DNA of 31,296 nucleotides from Lachnospiraceae bacterium. GTDB taxonomy: Bacteria; Bacillota_A; Clostridia; Lachnospirales; Lachnospiraceae. The translations under genes and the position numbers were made by a program. The stretch covers positions 1 to 31,296 of the forward strand of contig JAGZJD010000026.1 of NCBI GenBank assembly GCA_018365895.1, in the 5' to 3' direction. The notes below the pieces were generated by a model. The model made no database searches. It saw only the letters and a list, made by a program, of their open reading frames with translations, and was not told where the DNA came from. This document shows, one piece after another, positions 8,519 to 16,119 of this stretch (its first letter is position 1; every line of letters begins with the position of its first letter).

Positions 8519-9163
8519 ATGCAGAAACAAATGATAAAAATCAGCAGTTTGATAGTTCTGGCGCTTTGTCTGCTGGCAGGCACCGGGTGCGGCAGTGAGA
8601 AAGAAGAAATGGAGCCGTTTTTGATTGAGGAGGAAGCTCAGGAGCAGGAGAGAGTTTCTTCTGAAGAAGAGGAAAATAAAGATACACAAATACAGGCGGA
8701 GGAAGCAAAAGCTCCGCTGACCGTGTTTGTTCATGTGTGCGGGGCTGTGAATCATCCGGGAGTCTATGAACTTTCGGAAGGAAGCCGTATCTTTGATGCG
8801 GTGGAAGCTGCCGGAGGAATGACAGCGTCTGCAGCAGCTGCGTATCTGAATCAGGCGGCGCTTGTAACAGATGGGCAGCAGCTGTATGTGCCGACAAAAG
8901 AGGAAGCGGATACAGGGAACGCGATGTCGCCTGCTGCACAGAGTGAAGTATCCGGACAGGCAGAAGATGGGAAAGTGGATTTGAACCACGCTTCGAAAGA
9001 TGAGCTTATGACACTTCCCGGAATAGGAGATGCAAAAGCAGAAAGCATTATCCGTTATCGCGAGGAACAGGGAGGTTTTCAGTCTATCGAAGAACTGATG
9101 AAGATTGAGGGGATTAAAGAAGGTGTATTCCAAAAGATAAAGGACGATATTACAGTCACATAA
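8519..9163 (+). CDS. comEA: ComEA-family DNA-binding protein, probably a lipoprotein
   Basis: ComEA binds incoming double-stranded DNA outside the membrane and hands it to the ComEC channel. The ATG at 8519 has GAAAGG at 8505-8510 upstream; an ATG at 8504 in the same frame is possible. The order is: a hydrophobic N terminus ending in LLAGTGCGS, a signal peptide with a lipobox-like cysteine rather than a plain membrane anchor; an acidic linker rich in glutamate; an SLBB domain (VFVHVCGAVNHPGVYEL through GGMT); and a C-terminal double helix-hairpin-helix (VDLNHASKDELMTLPGIGDAKA) that binds DNA. About 214 residues is normal. comEC lies 3.1 kb downstream, separated by three signalling genes. Confidence 0.93.
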   Translation: MQKQMIKISSLIVLALCLLAGTGCGSEKEEMEPFLIEEEAQEQERVSSEEEENKDTQIQAEEAKAPLTVFVHVCGAVNHPGVYELSEGSRIFDAVEAAGGMTASAAAAYLNQAALVTDGQQLYVPTKEEADTGNAMSPAAQSEVSGQAEDGKVDLNHASKDELMTLPGIGDAKAESIIRYREEQGGFQSIEELMKIEGIKEGVFQKIKDDITVT

Positions 9164-9183
9164 TAAGATAAAGGAGACGCATT

Positions 9184-9870
9184 ATGGGGAAAAGAATCTT
9201 AGTGGTAGATGATGAAAAGTTAATCGTGAAGGGAATCCGTTTCAGCTTAGAGCAGGAAGGGATGGAAGTAGACTGTGCATATGATGGGGAGGAAGCATTG
9301 ATGTATGCAAAAGAAAATGAGTATGATCTCATACTGTTAGATGTCATGCTTCCAAAGCATGATGGATTTGAAGTATGCCAGACGATCCGGGAATATTCAG
9401 ATGTTCCGATCATTATGCTGACGGCGAAAGGCGATGATATGGATAAGATTCTCGGCTTGGAATACGGAGCAGATGACTATATCACAAAACCATTTAACAT
9501 ATTAGAAGTAAAAGCACGGATGAAAGCGATTATGCGCCGGATGAATAAGCGGGAACAGACGAAAGAAGAGAAGACGCTTGTGAAGGGCGACATGACGATT
9601 GACCGTGACAGCAGGAGAGTCTTTATTGCAGAAAAAGAGATGAATCTGACGGCAAAAGAATTTGATCTGCTGGAACTTCTCGCGGCAAATCCGAATAAAG
9701 TATACAGCCGCGAGAATCTTTTGAATCTTGTGTGGGGATATGAGTACCCGGGAGATGCGAGAACAGTAGATGTTCATATTAGGAGACTAAGAGAAAAGAT
9801 CGAAAAGAATCCGAGTGAACCAAAATATGTACATACAAAGTGGGGAGTTGGTTATTATTTTAGGGGATAA
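9184..9870 (+). CDS. OmpR/PhoB-family response regulator
   Basis: A 228-residue cytoplasmic transcription regulator. The receiver domain (residues 1-120) has the acidic pair Asp9/Asp10, the phosphorylated Asp53 in LLDVMLPKHDG, Thr80 and Lys102. The C-terminal winged helix (about 130-228) shows LTAKEFDLLELL, SRENLLNLVWGYEYPGDARTVDVHIRRLREKI and a WGVGYYF ending, typical of PhoB/OmpR regulators. The start has AAAGGAGA just upstream. It overlaps the histidine kinase gene and is certainly its partner. Target genes cannot be read from the sequence; autoregulation of the comEA-comEC block is possible. Confidence 0.96.
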   Translation: MGKRILVVDDEKLIVKGIRFSLEQEGMEVDCAYDGEEALMYAKENEYDLILLDVMLPKHDGFEVCQTIREYSDVPIIMLTAKGDDMDKILGLEYGADDYITKPFNILEVKARMKAIMRRMNKREQTKEEKTLVKGDMTIDRDSRRVFIAEKEMNLTAKEFDLLELLAANPNKVYSRENLLNLVWGYEYPGDARTVDVHIRRLREKIEKNPSEPKYVHTKWGVGYYFRG

Positions 9871-11305
9871 GTTTGTATTCCGTAAACGATTTTTAAAAAG
9901 TCTTCGCTTTCGGATCATTGTTATGCTCGTAGCGGTAGGTATTATTCCGTGTCTCATTTTAAAAGCAACGATTCTCAGCAATTATGAGAAAAGAGCAGTT
10001 TCACTAAGAATATCGGAACTTCAGAATCAAAGCATGATTCTTTGCGATCAGCTTGACAATGCAGATTATATGGAACATATGGACTCAGAAGTAATTAATG
10101 CAGAATTACTGCAGTTTTCTAATATTTATAATGGACGTGTGATGATCGTAGATGATCATTTTCAGATTATCAAAGATACATATGATGCAGATCAGGGAAA
10201 AACACTGGCATCCAGTGATGTGATTAAGTGCTTTCGCGGGAAAGGAACGAATCGCTATGATATGAAGAATCGATATATTGAAGTAACGTCTCCGATTCTG
10301 CAGAACAACAGAAGGGATGTTGAAGGCGTTATGCTGGTAACCGTCTCTATTGATGCGATTTTAGATGGTGCGGAGATACTTGAAGGGAAAGCGAATCTCG
10401 TAGCGATCACAGTATTTATTTTACTGATTGGCATTGCAGTACTGATTGCAGCTGTACTTGTCCGGCCTTTTGGAAGGATTTCCAGGGCAATTGAAGGAGT
10501 AACGGAAGGCTATGATGAATCATGTAATCTGCATGAAAATGCCTACACAGAGACAGAGTTGATCTCGGATGCATTTAATAAAATGATCGGACGACAGAAG
10601 GTGGTAGATGATTCCAGACAGGAATTTGTCTCCAATGTCTCCCATGAGCTGAAAACACCTCTGACCTCTATGAAAGTACTTGCAGATTCACTTCTGGCAC
10701 AGGAGGATGTTCCGGTAGAATATTATAAAGAATTTATGGGAGATATCGCAGAGGAAATTGAGCGGGAGAATAAGATTATCAATGATCTTCTTTCCCTTGT
10801 AAAAATGGATAAAACTGCTTCCGGTTTGAATATTAAGCCGGAAAATATCAATGAATTGCTGGAACGAATTTTGAAACGTCTTCGTCCAATTGCGGCAACA
10901 AGAAATATTGAGGTAGTTTTTGAGAGTTTTCGTCCGGTAACGGCAGAGGTAGATGAGGTAAAGCTATCGCTTGCTTTTTCCAATCTGGTAGAAAATGCAA
11001 TCAAATACAACATAGATGAAGGATTTGTACATGTATCGCTGAATGCGGATCACAAATATTTTTATGTAAAAGTAGTTGATAGCGGTATCGGAATTCCGGA
11101 GGAGGCGCAGGATCATATCTTTGAGAGATTCTACCGGGTAGATAAGTCTCATTCCCGGAAGATTGGAGGAACAGGACTTGGTCTTGCAATTACGCGCAAT
11201 GCCATTGTGATGCACCGCGGAGCTATTAAGGTGTACAGTAAGCCGGGCGAGGGAACTACGTTTACGGTTCGGATTCCGCTGATGTACATTACGCAGAAAT
11301 CATAA
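9827..11305 (+). CDS. Membrane sensor histidine kinase (PhoR/WalK-like)
   Basis: About 492 residues. One membrane segment (FRIIVMLVAVGIIPCLIL, near residue 30), an extracytoplasmic sensor region of about 140 residues, a second segment (LVAITVFILLIGIAVLIAAVLV, near 190-212), a HAMP linker, then the dimerisation domain with phospho-accepting His273 in SNVSHELKTPL. It ends in a HATPase domain with the N box (NLVENAIKYN), G1 (DSGIGIP), F box (FERFYRVD) and G2 (GGTGLGLAI). The start is uncertain: the frame overlaps the regulator gene and no candidate has a convincing ribosome binding site. I give the ATG at 9827; GTG 9815 and TTG 9848 are alternatives. Translation is probably coupled to the regulator gene. 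Confidence 0.93.
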   Translation: MYIQSGELVIILGDKFVFRKRFLKSLRFRIIVMLVAVGIIPCLILKATILSNYEKRAVSLRISELQNQSMILCDQLDNADYMEHMDSEVINAELLQFSNIYNGRVMIVDDHFQIIKDTYDADQGKTLASSDVIKCFRGKGTNRYDMKNRYIEVTSPILQNNRRDVEGVMLVTVSIDAILDGAEILEGKANLVAITVFILLIGIAVLIAAVLVRPFGRISRAIEGVTEGYDESCNLHENAYTETELISDAFNKMIGRQKVVDDSRQEFVSNVSHELKTPLTSMKVLADSLLAQEDVPVEYYKEFMGDIAEEIERENKIINDLLSLVKMDKTASGLNIKPENINELLERILKRLRPIAATRNIEVVFESFRPVTAEVDEVKLSLAFSNLVENAIKYNIDEGFVHVSLNADHKYFYVKVVDSGIGIPEEAQDHIFERFYRVDKSHSRKIGGTGLGLAITRNAIVMHRGAIKVYSKPGEGTTFTVRIPLMYITQKS

Positions 11306-11319
11306 AAGGAGAGAGACAT

Positions 11320-12258
11320 TTGAGAAAATATTATCGATTTGCTGCCGTGTGTCTTGTGATCCTGATTGCAATTGGAGCAGTCGGATGTAAAAAAGAGGAG
11401 AAGCAGAGAAGAGGAGACCGCAGCATCTTTTATGTGAACATGGACCAGACCGGGATTGTAAGCGTTCCCTATGAAGCAAAAAAAGCAACTGCCGGACAGG
11501 AAGTGGAAACAATTCTGAAGAAAATGAAGGAACCCCCGGATTCTCTTGAATATCAGGCTGCAATTCCGGAAATGATTATGGTTCAGGGAATTACCGGGAT
11601 TACGAATGAGCAGAAGATTCTGGGACTTGATTTTAACAGCGAATATATGCAAATGGATCCGGTGACAGAAGTCTTAATGCGGGAAGCCATTGTTCGGACA
11701 ATGGTGCAGATTGAAGGGATTGATTCTGTTGTGTTTACGGTAGATCAGGTTCCGCTAAAAGATAAATACGGTAAAGAAATTGGCGAGATGCGTTCGTCAG
11801 ACTTTCTGAAGGATACGGGCTCAGCTCTGCATTCTTATAAAGCAACAACATTAAATTTATATTTTGGAAATGAAAATGGAGATCAGCTTGTGGAGCAGCG
11901 GGTAAGGATTCCGTATAACAGCAATACTTCTCTTGAAAAAGTAGTGTTGGAACAGTTGGTGGAAGGACCGTCGAACAGTAAAATGACAGGAACGCTGCCG
12001 AAGGAACTGAAGATTTTAAGTGTGGCGGTACGAGACGGCGTTTGTTATGTAAATCTGGACGAGACGTTTCTAAGCGGAACATATCAGGTCCAGCCTAAGG
12101 TAGCGATCATGTCGATTGTAAATTCCATTATAGATTCCGGCAGTGTATCTCAAGTACAGATTTCGGTCAACGGTTCCGGAGATCAGGTGTTTCAGGGATC
12201 GATTCCGCTTGATCGGCCATTTTCTATGGATCTGGATATTGTAGAAGGATCGAAATAG
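11320..12258 (+). CDS. GerMN-domain lipoprotein
   Basis: A 312-residue secreted protein starting with TTG at 11320, preceded by AAAAGGAGAG. The N terminus is a signal peptide (FAAVCLVILIAIGAVGC) with a lipid-attachment cysteine followed by KKEE, so it should sit on the outer face of the membrane. Two GerMN repeats follow: one around residues 35-140 and one around 170-290 (LNLYFGNENGD, LEQLVEGPSNSKMTGTLP, YVNLDETFLSG). GerMN domains occur in GerM, a spore germination and sporulation protein, and in actinobacterial LpqB. Its place directly after a histidine kinase gene (14-base gap) suggests it helps that kinase sense envelope conditions, by analogy with mtrA-mtrB-lpqB. That role is inference. 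Confidence 0.85.
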   Translation: MRKYYRFAAVCLVILIAIGAVGCKKEEKQRRGDRSIFYVNMDQTGIVSVPYEAKKATAGQEVETILKKMKEPPDSLEYQAAIPEMIMVQGITGITNEQKILGLDFNSEYMQMDPVTEVLMREAIVRTMVQIEGIDSVVFTVDQVPLKDKYGKEIGEMRSSDFLKDTGSALHSYKATTLNLYFGNENGDQLVEQRVRIPYNSNTSLEKVVLEQLVEGPSNSKMTGTLPKELKILSVAVRDGVCYVNLDETFLSGTYQVQPKVAIMSIVNSIIDSGSVSQVQISVNGSGDQVFQGSIPLDRPFSMDLDIVEGSK

Positions 12259-12269
12259 AAAGAGGGTTT

Positions 12270-14555
12270 ATGAGAGGAAGACCATTATGTATGGTATGCC
12301 TTATCTTTTTATGTGTCACGGGGATATTAGTAAAAGTAGGAGTGATATCAGGAATCCCGGAGGATTCCTGGATCGCTCTAAGAAAACTAGCCTCCTTTGA
12401 GACGTGTACGGTAACAGGAATGGCATACCGTGTCGAACAAAAAGAAACAAATCAAATCATTTATCTAAAACAAGTTCAGCTGCAGGCTGATCCGGAAAGG
12501 AAGGATCAATTCAAGATTCCGGTCAAAGCCTGTATCATATATGACAAATCATTTACAAAAATTCCAATTGGAGCAAAAATCAAAGGAAAAGGAAAAATTA
12601 AGTTATTCGAAAGCGCGCGCAATCCGGGCAATTTTGCGCAGGACTTTTATTATGAAAAACAGGGGATTCTTTGTTCTGTTTTTGCAGAAAAGAAGATAGA
12701 GATAAAAGCAAAGTCTGCACCATACGGGAAACTTTTAACATGGCTGGCTGGTGTAAGGAGCAGGTGGAATCAGCAGTTAATCGAGAAAGCAGGAAAAGAG
12801 GCAGGAGGAATTCTTGCTGCGATACTTACAGGAGAAAAAACAAATCTGGATCCAAACATCAAAGAACTCTATCAGAAAAATGGAATAGGACATATTTTGG
12901 CGATATCGGGACTTCATGTTTCGTTTATTGGACTTGGAATGTATCAGATTTTGCGAAAGGTTGGATGTCCGTTTTCTCTGGCTGGTGCAATGAGTATGTC
13001 AATTCTTGTGCTCTATATGTTAATGGTGGGAAGTTCAGTGTCTGTAATTAGGGCAGTGATGATGCTTTCTATTCGAATTGGTGCAGATATTGTCGGACGC
13101 TCTTATGATCTTGTTACTGCGCTTTTTGCAGCTGCAGCTGTTACAGTAATTTGGAGACCTCTTTACTTAAAAGATGCCTCTTTTCTAATGTCGTATGGAG
13201 CAATTCTTGGCATTTTAGTAATGACACCGGTATTTAGATGTATTTATCGAGGAGGAAGGAAGATTCTCAATACCTTTCTGGGAGGACTCGGACTTCAGTT
13301 ATTTCTTTTGCCGGTTATGTTATACTTTTATTATGAATTTCCACCATATTCGGTGTTATTAAATCTAATAGTGATCCCGCTTTTGACTGTGCTTATGGGG
13401 GGAGCCATTGGCGGAAGCATTTTTAAGCTTGTGGGAGAGTTATTTGCGCCCGTAGTTCCATTTGCCTTTCTGTGTGAGGGACTCAGCAGTATTAGTTTGT
13501 ATGTTTGTCGGATGATTCTGCGATGTTATCAGCTATTTGGCGAGTGGTGTATGGAACTTCCGGGTGCACGAATCATCTGCGGAAGACCGGGAATGTGGCA
13601 AATCATAGGTTATTACAGCATTTTATTTCTGCTTTCGTTTGTGGCCAGGAAGCTAGAACAGTGTGAACGTAAGGAGGAACAAAAAATTCGGCAGACAGCA
13701 GGAATATCAGTAATACTTACAGCAGCATTTATTCTTTGCATAACGAATTTCAGAAAGTTTGACCAGAATTTGGAAATTACACTTCTGGATGTGGGACAGG
13801 GAGACTGTATTTATATACGGACACCTTCAAATAAACATTTGTTGGTAGATGGTGGAAGTACGGATCTAAAACAAGTAGGAAAATATCGGATAGAACCGTT
13901 TTTGTTGTCCAGGGGAGTAAGAGCGTTGGATTATGTGATGATTACACATGGGGATAGTGATCATTATAGTGGAGTGGAAGAAATGATTGAAAGACAAATA
14001 AAAGGTGTTAAGATAGAACGGTTCATGCTTCCGGCTGTCTGGAGGGAAAATGAGGTTCTTAGTCATTTGGCGGCGAAAGCGCTCAAGAAACATATACCAG
14101 TAGGCGAATTTCATCCGGGGAGAGGGATTGCAGATGGCAGATGCAGACTTTTGTGTCTGCAGCCAGGAATGGAACAGAGTCAGTGGGAGACAAATGAAGC
14201 ATCGCTCGTTATGCATCTGAGTTATGGGACTTTTTCTATGCTGTTGACAGGAGATGTGGAAGGAAAAGGTGAAGAATTGCTCTGTCAATCAGGAAAACTT
14301 TCTGAAATAACTGTTTTGAAAACAGCGCATCACGGCTCAGAGCATTCCACACCGGAGCAGTTTCTCGAACAGACAAAGCCCAAATTGGCTCTTATTTCTG
14401 CCGGAATTGAAAATGTTTATGGTCACCCGCATCCAAAGTTGTTGGAACGTTTAAAATCATTTGGGATTCCGGTCTATAATACGGCAAAATCGGGAGCATT
14501 AACAGTGAAAACAGATGGAAGAAAAACTACAATAGAAGTATTTCTCTTAAACTAA
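12270..14555 (+). CDS. comEC: ComEC/Rec2 competence DNA channel
   Basis: ComEC forms the membrane channel that takes up single-stranded DNA in natural transformation. The 761-residue protein has the family's full three-part form: an N-terminal DUF4131-like region with OB-fold character, the Competence domain with GEKTNLD, the conserved GHILAISGLHVSFIG and many membrane segments (residues about 190-480), and a C-terminal metallo-beta-lactamase-like domain with LLDVGQGDC, LVDGG, THGDSDHYSG and AHHGSEHSTPE. No frame break is seen, so it looks functional. The start ATG at 12270 follows GAAAGAGGG. Its stop overlaps the stop of the convergent tetR gene in the four bases 14552-14555. Confidence 0.97.
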   Translation: MRGRPLCMVCLIFLCVTGILVKVGVISGIPEDSWIALRKLASFETCTVTGMAYRVEQKETNQIIYLKQVQLQADPERKDQFKIPVKACIIYDKSFTKIPIGAKIKGKGKIKLFESARNPGNFAQDFYYEKQGILCSVFAEKKIEIKAKSAPYGKLLTWLAGVRSRWNQQLIEKAGKEAGGILAAILTGEKTNLDPNIKELYQKNGIGHILAISGLHVSFIGLGMYQILRKVGCPFSLAGAMSMSILVLYMLMVGSSVSVIRAVMMLSIRIGADIVGRSYDLVTALFAAAAVTVIWRPLYLKDASFLMSYGAILGILVMTPVFRCIYRGGRKILNTFLGGLGLQLFLLPVMLYFYYEFPPYSVLLNLIVIPLLTVLMGGAIGGSIFKLVGELFAPVVPFAFLCEGLSSISLYVCRMILRCYQLFGEWCMELPGARIICGRPGMWQIIGYYSILFLLSFVARKLEQCERKEEQKIRQTAGISVILTAAFILCITNFRKFDQNLEITLLDVGQGDCIYIRTPSNKHLLVDGGSTDLKQVGKYRIEPFLLSRGVRALDYVMITHGDSDHYSGVEEMIERQIKGVKIERFMLPAVWRENEVLSHLAAKALKKHIPVGEFHPGRGIADGRCRLLCLQPGMEQSQWETNEASLVMHLSYGTFSMLLTGDVEGKGEELLCQSGKLSEITVLKTAHHGSEHSTPEQFLEQTKPKLALISAGIENVYGHPHPKLLERLKSFGIPVYNTAKSGALTVKTDGRKTTIEVFLLN

Positions 14556-15163
14556 TCTGTAATCAGATGATTGTGGATGATACTTCGAATACTCATGTTC
14601 AAATAAGGGCGCAGCTTTTCAAAAGGAATTGGATCATTATGTAAGATGGTACTATAGCTGACAGAGCTTGCCAATTCAATAATCATAAAAAGCATAATAT
14701 CAGGGTCTTTTAAATGAATATCAGGATTGCTGTGTATAAGAGCATCATACAGTGAGAGACAGTCAACTTCCGGCTGTGGAAGCTGGGCAAAAAGCAGCGC
14801 TTTATGAAAAATTCCCCAACTGAGATTTTTGGAAATAAAATTTAAAAGTTCCGGATGCTTTCCGAGTTCTTCTAATGTATAATTAACGAGAAAGATAATC
14901 TGATCTTCAAATTCCGGAAGATCTTCTTTCATCAAAGCCTCGCAGGCAGAACGAAAAAGGACGCCGGCATGATGGGCGATCAGGCAGTCTCGTACTTGAT
15001 ATTTATCCTGAAAATATAAATAGAAAGTTCCCTTTGCTACACCGGCATTGTGAGTGATATCAGAAACGGTTGTCTTTTCAATCCCTTGTTTGAGAAAAAG
15101 TTGGTATGCGCTTTTTAAGAGACGCGATGCTTTTTCCTGCTTATTCACTTCAATTTTTCCCAT
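14552..15163 (-). CDS. TetR-family transcriptional regulator
   Basis: A 203-residue repressor. The N-terminal helix-turn-helix is clear: RLLKSAYQLFLKQGIEKTTVSDI, then AGVAKGTFYLYFQDK, the standard TetR recognition helix region. The rest is a helical ligand-binding domain with no recognised family. The ATG at 15163 is chosen because AAGGAGG lies 8 bases upstream; the open frame extends further but there it reads through the promoter. It is transcribed away from the single-domain ABC gene, with a 13-base inverted repeat between the two promoters. It therefore probably represses itself and that gene in response to a small molecule. Confidence 0.92.
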   Translation of the reverse strand: MGKIEVNKQEKASRLLKSAYQLFLKQGIEKTTVSDITHNAGVAKGTFYLYFQDKYQVRDCLIAHHAGVLFRSACEALMKEDLPEFEDQIIFLVNYTLEELGKHPELLNFISKNLSWGIFHKALLFAQLPQPEVDCLSLYDALIHSNPDIHLKDPDIMLFMIIELASSVSYSTILHNDPIPFEKLRPYLNMSIRSIIHNHLITD

Positions 15164-15188
15164 GATGATTTCCTCCTTATCGTGTTCT

Positions 15189-15217
15189 ATTATAAGATCG
15201 GAAAGAATGATAGTCAA
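15189..15217 (-). promoter_or_regulatory. Promoter of the divergent tetR gene
   Basis: On the minus strand: TTGACT (15212-15217), a 17-base spacer, and a perfect TATAAT (15189-15194), about 26 bases before the tetR start codon. A strong consensus promoter. Confidence 0.8.
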
Positions 15218-15224
15218 TAGAAAA

Positions 15225-15237
15225 TGACTAAAAGTCA
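15225..15237. promoter_or_regulatory. Candidate TetR operator TGACT-AAA-AGTCA
   Basis: A perfect 5-base inverted repeat with a 3-base centre lies between the two back-to-back promoters, 8 bases from the tetR -35 and 21 bases from the plus-strand -35. A further AGTCA half-site is inside the tetR -35 (15212-15216). Position and symmetry suit a TetR dimer; binding is inferred. Confidence 0.6.
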
Positions 15238-15258
15238 GTTCTTTTCCTGCTTTTTTGC

Positions 15259-15287
15259 TTGACAAACGGAAGTAAGTTTCATAGAAT
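15259..15287 (+). promoter_or_regulatory. Promoter of the single-domain ABC gene
   Basis: TTGACA (15259-15264), a 17-base spacer and TAGAAT (15282-15287): a near-consensus promoter. It lies about 155 bases before the coding start, leaving a long leader that holds a terminator hairpin. Confidence 0.8.
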
Positions 15288-15298
15288 GAAAAAAGAGT

Positions 15299-15424
15299 AT
15301 GCACAAAAAGGAAAATGTGCGAAAAGGTAGGTTTGTGAAAGCACCTGTCTGTATAACAGAAGATGCGTGTCAGATCAGAAGAGTCTGTTTCCGGAGTGGA
15401 GCAGACTCTTTCTTTTGCTGTTAA
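15299..15424 (+). CDS. Possible leader ORF (41 codons) in the ABC gene leader
   Basis: An ATG at 15299, about 12 bases after the -10 element, opens a 41-codon frame that runs through the leader hairpin and ends with TAA at 15422-15424, 16 bases before the ABC start codon. The peptide is basic and cysteine-containing and matches nothing I know. The ribosome binding signal is weak (AAAAGAG very close), and the start lies close to the expected transcription start. It is interesting only because leader peptides commonly control ABC-F genes by attenuation; it may be chance. Confidence 0.25.
   Translation: MHKKENVRKGRFVKAPVCITEDACQIRRVCFRSGADSFFCC
15379..15417 (+). terminator. Leader terminator (candidate attenuator) before the ABC gene
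   Basis: AAGAGTCTG (15379-15387) pairs perfectly with CAGACTCTT (15402-15410), with an inner TCC/GGA stem, followed by TCTTTTG. It lies between the promoter and the coding start at 15441, so transcripts would often stop here unless the hairpin is prevented from forming. Leader terminators are known upstream of antibiotic-responsive ABC-F genes. Confidence 0.65.
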
Positions 15425-15440
15425 GAAAGGAGCAAGTAGA

Positions 15441-16064
15441 ATGTTGCAGATAAAAGGACTGACCGTGACGCATAAGAAAGATTTAAAAGTAATCATAAAA
15501 GATTTTTCCTTTGTGTTAAATGAAGGAGATAAAGCGGTATTGATTGGCGAGGAAGGAAATGGAAAATCTACAATTCTGAAGCTGATCTGCCGGGAAGAAG
15601 AAACAGATTATGTTAGTTATGAAGGTGAAATTAACAGAGGAGGAATGAAGCTTGGGTATCTCCCGCAGGAACTTTCAGAAGAGGATGCAGAGAAAACCGT
15701 GTACGACTATTTAGCAGAAGAGGGTCAGTTATTTTTAATGACGCCAAAAGAGTTATCGCGGCTTTCAGGAAGACTTGGGGTGTCCGGGGAACTTTTTTAC
15801 TCAGATCAGAAGATGGGAACGCTGTCCGGAGGGGAAAAGGTAAAAATACAGCTTGCGAGACTTTTGATGGAACAGCCGGATGTATTTTTTCTCGATGAAC
15901 CTTCAAATGATTTGGATCTAGATGCAATTGCATGGCTGGAACAATTTATTCAGGAGCTTAAGTGTCCGGTGATGTATATTTCTCATGATCGGAAATATAT
16001 TCATGAGGTGTGTGACACAGTATATGAACTTACGGAAGAAGGACTTTCAAAAACATGCTTGTAA
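15441..16064 (+). CDS. Single-domain ABC-F-like ATPase (half-length)
   Basis: A 207-residue cytoplasmic ATPase with no membrane segments. It has Walker A GEEGNGKST (36-44), signature TLSGGEKVK (127-135), Walker B VFFLDEPSNDLDLD and the switch histidine in ISHD near 182. The LSGGEK..IQLARLL...PD..FLDEPSNDLD pattern is that of ABC-F proteins, which act on the ribosome (antibiotic protection or translation control). ABC-F proteins normally carry two such domains joined by a linker; here only one is present and the gene stops cleanly before holA. It must homodimerise, have lost its second half, or be a distinct short type. The start has AAAGGAG at 15426-15432. TetR operator and leader terminator upstream suggest tight, inducible control. 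Confidence 0.8.
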   Translation: MLQIKGLTVTHKKDLKVIIKDFSFVLNEGDKAVLIGEEGNGKSTILKLICREEETDYVSYEGEINRGGMKLGYLPQELSEEDAEKTVYDYLAEEGQLFLMTPKELSRLSGRLGVSGELFYSDQKMGTLSGGEKVKIQLARLLMEQPDVFFLDEPSNDLDLDAIAWLEQFIQELKCPVMYISHDRKYIHEVCDTVYELTEEGLSKTCL

Positions 16065-16119
16065 GAAGGGCGGATTCTGGTGTAAGATAGAAGAACAAAG
16101 AAAGACAGGAAGTTAGCTT

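Noticed and set aside
8477..9133. 218-codon open frame opposite comEA
   Set aside because: Low-complexity shadow of a strongly supported gene on the other strand.
15363..15440. Upstream in-frame extension of the ABC gene
   Set aside because: It reads through the leader terminator, has no ribosome site, and the ATG at 15441 has a good one.
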